DNA of 64,000 nucleotides from an uncultured Christensenella sp. (GTDB taxonomy: Bacteria; Bacillota; Clostridia; Christensenellales; Borkfalkiaceae), in the NCBI GenBank assembly GCA_910579525.1, contig CAJTUK010000002.1, positions 248,001 through 312,000 of the forward strand, written 5' to 3'. The notes under the pieces are model-generated. The model did not search any database. It saw only the letters and a program-made list of their open reading frames with translations, and was not told where the DNA came from. Both the position numbers and the translations under genes were made by a program. Positions 59,253 through 64,000 of the stretch are shown piece by piece. Each line of letters starts with the position of its first letter. The first letter of the stretch is position 1.

Positions 59253-62192
59253 TTAAATGTCTTTGTTGTCGTAATACGATATAACGTCGGAGAGGGGCTT
59301 TTGCGCGCTGGTGTAATCAAAATAATAGCACGCTTTGAGCCACTCGTTGTCGTCGTCGAATCCTGCGTTTACGGTGTAGAACTGAATGAGTATCTGACGC
59401 AACGTTTCGTCAACGGGCAACAGACCGTAAAGCTCGTCGGTTTTCTGTTTTCCCTCCGTTGACTTCTTGCAATATTCTTTCATTTTATCGGTGTAGTCTT
59501 TCTTTTCAAAGCGTGTGCTACCCGAAGTAATAGGTCTGCCAAAAATGTCTTTATCAGTGAGATCGTTACCGTATCTGTCTTTTCCGCTCGTAAAGTCGAA
59601 AGGTTTTTTGTCTTCTTTCGCAAGCAGAGTAGCTATTGAATTGATGTTGAACAACCTCGAAGCGTCGGTGAAGTCGCAGTAAATGGGACTCTTAATGGCG
59701 TTGGTTGAAAAATAATAGCCGTTTTCGAGCGTTGCTTCCGTAAATACGGGGAGCTTATATTTGTTGGATTCGATCGATTCCGGAATGAGGAAACCGCCCG
59801 TAGCCGAAGTAATATATTTGTGTTCCTGCTTGATTGTGCCGTTGTCGTCGTTTATACGGTCTATTCTGAAATAGAGGTCTCCGAGAAGGTCCGTATTGCT
59901 GAAAGCTACCATCAGATAATATTTATGACCTTTTTTAAGATAGTGGTACATCTTGAAGTTAATTTCGTCATAGTTGAAGAGCGGGTCGTTAACGAAGTCC
60001 TTTCTTTGAATGTAGTCGTTGCCTGATTCGTTGATTTGCTTGACTTGCGTGTAGTCTAACTGACCGAATCCGAAGTCCGTTTCAAAACTGTCGCCGTCCA
60101 TAAGCCAAGCATCTTTACCGAATACAATGGCTTTACCCGTTTTTTCGTCAATATGGTGTATACCGCTGAATTCATAAACGCCCGTATCTTCGGGTATAAA
60201 TTCGTACATCATGCCGCGGGGCATATGAATTCTGTTGAAAGTTGCCTTATTCAAATCTTTGAGCTCGGTTTTGCCGGTAGTTTCCTTTGCTTCAAGCGCG
60301 GTAAACGCCGTTAAGCCGTCGATTCCGGGACCCATACTGTCGCCGCTGCCGTAATGTACGAAGAAGGTGCAGAACTCAAGCCAGCCGTTATCGGGGTGCG
60401 CGTAATCTTCTTTATTTTTATCATACTGATCAAGATAGATATCCGTGAGCATTTGTTTGAGCGGTTCCGTAACGGGAACAAGTCTCGAAACACCCGAGTT
60501 CGTTGCCCATGTGCAGTACGAGCCCAAAAGATTTTTATAATCTGTTCCCTGGAAGGTGCATTTATCCTGAAGGAAATAGGTAGTAGTAATTGTCGCCTGA
60601 TGGGTGACGTCGGGGAAGAAGGGAGCTGCGTCTATCATCAGCGCGTAGAGTATAGGGTCGTCGCCCTGTTTGCTACGCCTGTTTAATACATGATAATAAC
60701 CGTCTTGTTGAAGCTCTACGTTTTCGTAGTTTTCATAACCGCCCATTGCTTCGCCGCGCGCCGCGTAATAAGGGAAGTCTACGGGGTCGGAATTCTTTTC
60801 GAATTCTTCAACCGAAACGAACCGCAGATTGCTGATTCTTACTGTGTCTTCAAGGTTTAAACCGTTTAAGGCGCTTTCAGTAGACCGCTTATAATATGCG
60901 AACGTAATCGTATGCCAACCGGGTTCGAGCGCGACATACGCATACCCGACGCGGGTTGCTTCGCCGCTGTCTTCGAGAGTCTGCGAGCCGAGTCCGCCGT
61001 TGGAGTCTACGGCAACGTAGAAGTAGTCGGTGCCCGCCAAGCCGGAAATTGTATAGTCGAAAGCAAGAACGCGGCTTGTGTTAGATTTGTCTGTGTTCTT
61101 GGGGAAGTAGACCTGGACGTTGAGCAATGCGCGGGTAGCATAGTGTCCCTTGTTTGTCGCGTAAACGGATTTACGGTCTTCGGAAAGTGCGAAGGGCCAT
61201 ATTGAATCGTCCACCTCGGGGGCTATCGCCGAAAACGTTATATTTTCGCCGGTATTGTTAATGGCTTCGTTCATGCCCGCGTCGGAGAAAGAAACGCCGA
61301 AATCGGCGGGTTTGTCCGCAACAAAGTTGTTGTCGTCGGTAATATTTTGCGAATAATCGTCGCGCACGTATTTCTGGAAGAGCTGACGCCATGCCGAAGG
61401 GTTGGTTTCACCGCCCGTAAACCTTTCGCAGATTACGCCGTAACGGTCTATTACGAGGTTTGTGGGGAAGTTTGTTACAGCGGGTTCGCAACTGCCTATA
61501 AGTCCGATTGTATCAACCGACATATAGTAAGGAGCCTCGTGCTTTATAACAAAATTCGCCACGTCGGCGTCGCTGTCGCCTTGGTTGTCGAGTCCCAGAA
61601 TAACGGCGCTGTCGGCGTAATCGGCTAACGCGGTTTTCATAGCGGGTATTTCAGAGTTGCAGGGCGAGCAGTTTACAAAGAAGAAGTTTAAAAGTATAAC
61701 TTTTTTGCCTTTGAACAACTCTGAAAGCCTTATTTTTTTAGACGGAAGAGTCGCGCCGGTTGCGTCGCTGAAGTTGTACGCGGAGGGTAGTTCGAAGTCG
61801 TAAATTACGTCGCCGATACGATAGCGCTTGTTTGCGGGTTTTTCTTTATCGGTGATAATGCTCGATTCTACCACTATCGTGTTTACCTGTTTCGAAGAGT
61901 CGAGTCTGTAAACAGATTCGGGTTTGTATCCGTCGGGAAGGCTGGAAAGCGTAGCCGAAACGTTGCCTTCGAGGTTAACTTTTATTTCGCCGTTTTCGTC
62001 CGTTTCCGCCGAACCCGTCTCGTTTCCGTCGCGCAAAAGGGTTACGATAACTCCTTCGAGCGCCAATCCGCCCTTGGAAATAACCCTTATAGTCTGGTCG
62101 CCCACAGGGGTGCAGGCGGCTGCGGGGATAATCAGCGTAACGGCAAGCATCACAGCCATTGCCGTTATAAACGCTTTTAACAGTCTTTTCAT
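59253..62192 (-). CDS. Lipoprotein with TlpA-like thioredoxin domain and two WLxxC modules (979 residues)
   Basis: The lipobox is I-P-A-A-A-C27. A carboxypeptidase-regulatory-like domain (about 32-110) is followed by a TlpA/AhpC-type thioredoxin domain (about 122-290) with F-V-N-C175-S-P-C178-N-S-E-I-P and a cis-proline region at T-N-F-P-T-N-L. The rest is largely beta-rich and unknown, except for two copies of a module ending W-L-E-F-C-T-F-F (W near 603) and W-L-K-A-C-Y-Y-F (W near 951). It would be a surface disulfide reductase or thiol carrier. First gene of the minus-strand run; AAGGAG precedes the ATG. Confidence 0.85.
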   Translation of the reverse strand: MKRLLKAFITAMAVMLAVTLIIPAAACTPVGDQTIRVISKGGLALEGVIVTLLRDGNETGSAETDENGEIKVNLEGNVSATLSSLPDGYKPESVYRLDSSKQVNTIVVESSIITDKEKPANKRYRIGDVIYDFELPSAYNFSDATGATLPSKKIRLSELFKGKKVILLNFFFVNCSPCNSEIPAMKTALADYADSAVILGLDNQGDSDADVANFVIKHEAPYYMSVDTIGLIGSCEPAVTNFPTNLVIDRYGVICERFTGGETNPSAWRQLFQKYVRDDYSQNITDDNNFVADKPADFGVSFSDAGMNEAINNTGENITFSAIAPEVDDSIWPFALSEDRKSVYATNKGHYATRALLNVQVYFPKNTDKSNTSRVLAFDYTISGLAGTDYFYVAVDSNGGLGSQTLEDSGEATRVGYAYVALEPGWHTITFAYYKRSTESALNGLNLEDTVRISNLRFVSVEEFEKNSDPVDFPYYAARGEAMGGYENYENVELQQDGYYHVLNRRSKQGDDPILYALMIDAAPFFPDVTHQATITTTYFLQDKCTFQGTDYKNLLGSYCTWATNSGVSRLVPVTEPLKQMLTDIYLDQYDKNKEDYAHPDNGWLEFCTFFVHYGSGDSMGPGIDGLTAFTALEAKETTGKTELKDLNKATFNRIHMPRGMMYEFIPEDTGVYEFSGIHHIDEKTGKAIVFGKDAWLMDGDSFETDFGFGQLDYTQVKQINESGNDYIQRKDFVNDPLFNYDEINFKMYHYLKKGHKYYLMVAFSNTDLLGDLYFRIDRINDDNGTIKQEHKYITSATGGFLIPESIESNKYKLPVFTEATLENGYYFSTNAIKSPIYCDFTDASRLFNINSIATLLAKEDKKPFDFTSGKDRYGNDLTDKDIFGRPITSGSTRFEKKDYTDKMKEYCKKSTEGKQKTDELYGLLPVDETLRQILIQFYTVNAGFDDDNEWLKACYYFDYTSAQKPLSDVISYYDNKDI

Positions 62193-62269
62193 TTTTAACT
62201 CCTTAAATAAGTTCGTTTTTCGTTTCGGCGGGCGCTTTAAAACCCGCCGTGCGGCATTGTTCGTTTTTA

Positions 62270-62298
62270 ATTATACATAGAGTAATTATAAAAATCAA
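62270..62298 (-). promoter_or_regulatory. Promoter of the lipoprotein operon
   Basis: On the minus strand: TTGATT (62298-62293), 17 bp, TATAAT (62275-62270). Confidence 0.78.
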
Positions 62299-62466
62299 CA
62301 AAATTAACACTATATATTAATGGAAAAATCAAAAATTGCCCTTAACACCCCGAATATTTGATTTTGATATATAAAATTTTGCACGATTTTTATTATTTTT
62401 ATAAATTTATGCAAAAAATATGCAAATTTTTTTGCCTGATTTTCACTTAATTTTCGCAGAAATGCG

Positions 62467-62502
62467 TTTACAAATAATTTAATTACAATTATAATAAATT
62501 GT
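62467..62502 (+). promoter_or_regulatory. Promoter of the ABC exporter gene with operator-like palindrome
   Basis: TTTACA (62467-62472), 17 bp, TATAAT (62490-62495). A palindrome with arms ACAATT (62485-62490) and AATTGT (62497-62502) straddles the -10 box, the form expected for a MarR-like repressor site. Confidence 0.6.
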
Positions 62503-62549
62503 GACTTTATTTTTCGGGGAGGTTTATCAGTAAGATACGTAACGTAATT

Positions 62550-64000
62550 ATGAGTAAAAAATCAAGTTTATTTAATTCGGACAAAACTCTTTTAAAAAGC
62601 ATAAGGGAGTTCAAAACGCCTTCTATTCTGTGCCCCGTCGTGATGGTAGGCGAGGCGGCTATGGAAATAGTAATTCCCTATTTAATGACCTTTATCATAG
62701 GTGAAATAGAGGACTTGTCAAAAGGCATAATCGCGCAGGTTGACATCACCAAAATGATAATTTATTCCGTTCTCATGATAGTATGCGCGCTTTTTGCGCT
62801 TTTTTGCGGAGTGTGGGGCGGTAAACTTTCGGCAAAGGCGTCAAGCGGTTTCGCGCGAAATTTAAGGGAGGATATGTATAACAATATTCAGTCCTATTCG
62901 TTTGCCAATATAGACAAATTTTCCACCGCCAGCCTCATTACCAGAGTTACCACAGACGTGAACAACGTGCAAAACGCGTATGCAATGTGCATAAGAATGC
63001 TCGTTCGCGCGCCTATATTGTTTATTTCGGCAATTATTATGACTTGCCTCATAGAGCCGGCTATGGCGGGCATATTCGTGGGCGGCGCGATACTTCTCGG
63101 CGTGATAGTTTCCGTTTGTATGTTTAAGGTAATGCCGTATTTCAAAACGATGTTCAAAAAATACGACGACCTCAACTCCGTGGTTCAGGAGGATCTGACG
63201 GCTATTCGCGTGGTAAAATCTTACGTGCGAGAGGAAGAAGAAATAAAGAAAATGAACGCGGCGACGAAAGAAGTTTACAAATTTTCCGTTAAAGCGGAAA
63301 AAATTCTCAATTTCCTTATGCCCTGCGTAAGTCTCGTAATGTACGCGACCATAATAGTTATATTTACAGTAGGTTCCAACATGGCGGCGGGTTATCTGCC
63401 GGGCAACGTAAGCGCGGCGGATTTGCAAACGCTCAACGTTTATGCAATGCAAATTCTTTCGGGCGTTATTATGGTGGCGATGTGTCTTAACTTCATTTCG
63501 CTTTCGAAGGGCTCTATGGACCGTATAGCCGAAGTTCTTAACGAAAAAACCACTCTCCCCAAACCGGAAAACCCGGTAACGGAGGTTTCCGACGGTTCGG
63601 TGGTATTCGAAAACGTCAATTTCGCTTATGCAAACGAAGCCGACGAAGCCGTGCTTGAAGATATAAATGTTTATATTAAGTCGGGCGAAACGGTGGGTAT
63701 AATCGGCGCAACGGGTTCGGGTAAAACTTCGCTCGTTTCTCTCGTGCCCAGATTGTACGACGTTTCGCAGGGCTCGGTTAAAGTCGGCGGAGTGGACGTG
63801 CGCGATTACGACCTCGATGTTTTAAGGAACAAAGTGGCTATGGTGTTGCAGAAAAACGTTTTGTTTTCCGGCACCGTTGCCGAAAATTTGCGCTGGGGCG
63901 ACGAAAACGCCACCGATGAAGAACTGCGTCTGGCAGCGCGGCAGGCTTGCGCAGAAGAATTTATAGACGCGCTCCCCGGAGGGTACGACTACGACCTCGG
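62550..64000 (+). CDS. ABC exporter half-transporter, partial (3' end outside window)
   Basis: The ATG at 62550 opens a frame of 483 codons to the window end. The membrane domain (about 20-320) contains V-Q-E-D-L-T-A-I-R-V-V-K-S-Y, the coupling region of type I exporters. The nucleotide-binding domain has Walker A G-A-T-G-S-G-K-T-S and the Q-loop V-L-Q-K-N-V-L-F-S-G-T. The signature and Walker B motifs lie beyond the window. A strong GGGGAGG lies about 28 bases before the ATG, too far for a normal start, so the true start or an upstream element needs care. The substrate is unknown; such genes often come in pairs. Confidence 0.9.
   Translation, partial: MSKKSSLFNSDKTLLKSIREFKTPSILCPVVMVGEAAMEIVIPYLMTFIIGEIEDLSKGIIAQVDITKMIIYSVLMIVCALFALFCGVWGGKLSAKASSGFARNLREDMYNNIQSYSFANIDKFSTASLITRVTTDVNNVQNAYAMCIRMLVRAPILFISAIIMTCLIEPAMAGIFVGGAILLGVIVSVCMFKVMPYFKTMFKKYDDLNSVVQEDLTAIRVVKSYVREEEEIKKMNAATKEVYKFSVKAEKILNFLMPCVSLVMYATIIVIFTVGSNMAAGYLPGNVSAADLQTLNVYAMQILSGVIMVAMCLNFISLSKGSMDRIAEVLNEKTTLPKPENPVTEVSDGSVVFENVNFAYANEADEAVLEDINVYIKSGETVGIIGATGSGKTSLVSLVPRLYDVSQGSVKVGGVDVRDYDLDVLRNKVAMVLQKNVLFSGTVAENLRWGDENATDEELRLAARQACAEEFIDALPGGYDYDL

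Larger units (their letters stand above)
62193..62549. other. 357-base intergenic region between divergent genes
   Basis: It holds a leader hairpin for the lipoprotein transcript (GGCGGG/CCCGCC, 62227-62248), a promoter for each direction, and a palindrome at the right-hand promoter. I see no small gene in it. The middle (about 62300-62460) is plain AT-rich DNA. Confidence 0.7.

Noticed and set aside
1..64000. CRISPR array, insertion sequence, prophage or restriction system
   Set aside because: I looked for regularly spaced repeats, transposase-like frames and phage gene blocks and saw none; the only mobile-looking pieces are the two small XRE modules.

Overview
The window looks like chromosome from an anaerobic, endospore-lineage Firmicute (class Clostridia), probably an uncultured gut-type lineage. 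The basis is gene content: pyruvate formate-lyase with its activase, a 4Fe-4S membrane protein, sporulation-associated genes (SigH, YabP, YabQ, a SpoVB-type flippase, a CwlD-type amidase), the Gram-positive McsA-McsB-ClpC set, Mini-RNase III, and lipoproteins with no outer-membrane genes. Coding DNA is moderately GC-rich and intergenic DNA is AT-rich. I see no CRISPR array, insertion sequence, prophage or rRNA; there is one tRNA.

Layout. 1-1556 (minus): a GGGtGRT-type protein cut by the window edge and a NifU-like scaffold. 1798-5940: mcsA-mcsB-clpC. 6086-6778: hemolysin III. 6908-10013: a ZTP-type riboswitch followed by pflA-pflB. 10030-10627: a small divergent XRE module. 10685-21619: CwlD amidase, then mrnC-rlmB-sigH-dnaX-ybaB-recR-gpsA, typA, and yabP-yabQ-divIC-ppx with an M50-like protein. 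21725-21880: a 51-residue zinc-ribbon gene. 22026-26549: gyrB-gyrA. 26601-27199: a second divergent XRE module, very AT-rich. 27253-34936: DUF3592 protein, P-type ATPase, serS, a GT2-like protein, exonuclease-BRCT and rsmF. 34995-39368: a 1457-residue lipoprotein. 39539-43660: half-size TauE/SafE pair, SpoVB flippase, LysM protein, Cys-rich conserved protein and metallophosphoesterase. 43835-50716: pyrB-pyrC-pyrF-pyrK-(TM)-pyrD-(GT)-pyrE behind a candidate attenuator. 50773-52359: polysaccharide deacetylase, SPOR-like protein and tRNA-Thr. 52558-62192: a putative exported redox/lipoprotein island. 62550-64000: an ABC exporter cut by the window end.

How genes work together. PFL makes formate for one-carbon metabolism, and its leader carries an aptamer for the purine/folate alarmone ZTP. 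The pyr cluster covers UMP synthesis after carbamoyl phosphate. The 52558-62192 island pairs a membrane 4Fe-4S protein fused to a TlpA-like thioredoxin with four lipoproteins, one of which has its own CXXC thioredoxin domain. I read this as a possible envelope electron-delivery system, but that is inference.

The most notable signals are: (1) the redox/lipoprotein island with a recurrent C-terminal module ending W-L-x-x-C-x-[YF]-F; (2) the ZTP riboswitch on pflA-pflB; (3) two XRE modules with the same operator architecture; (4) at least six genes whose -10 box lies so close to the start codon that the mRNA should be leaderless or nearly so; (5) a leader ORF spanning the pyr terminator. All calls are from reading the sequence; no database search was run.
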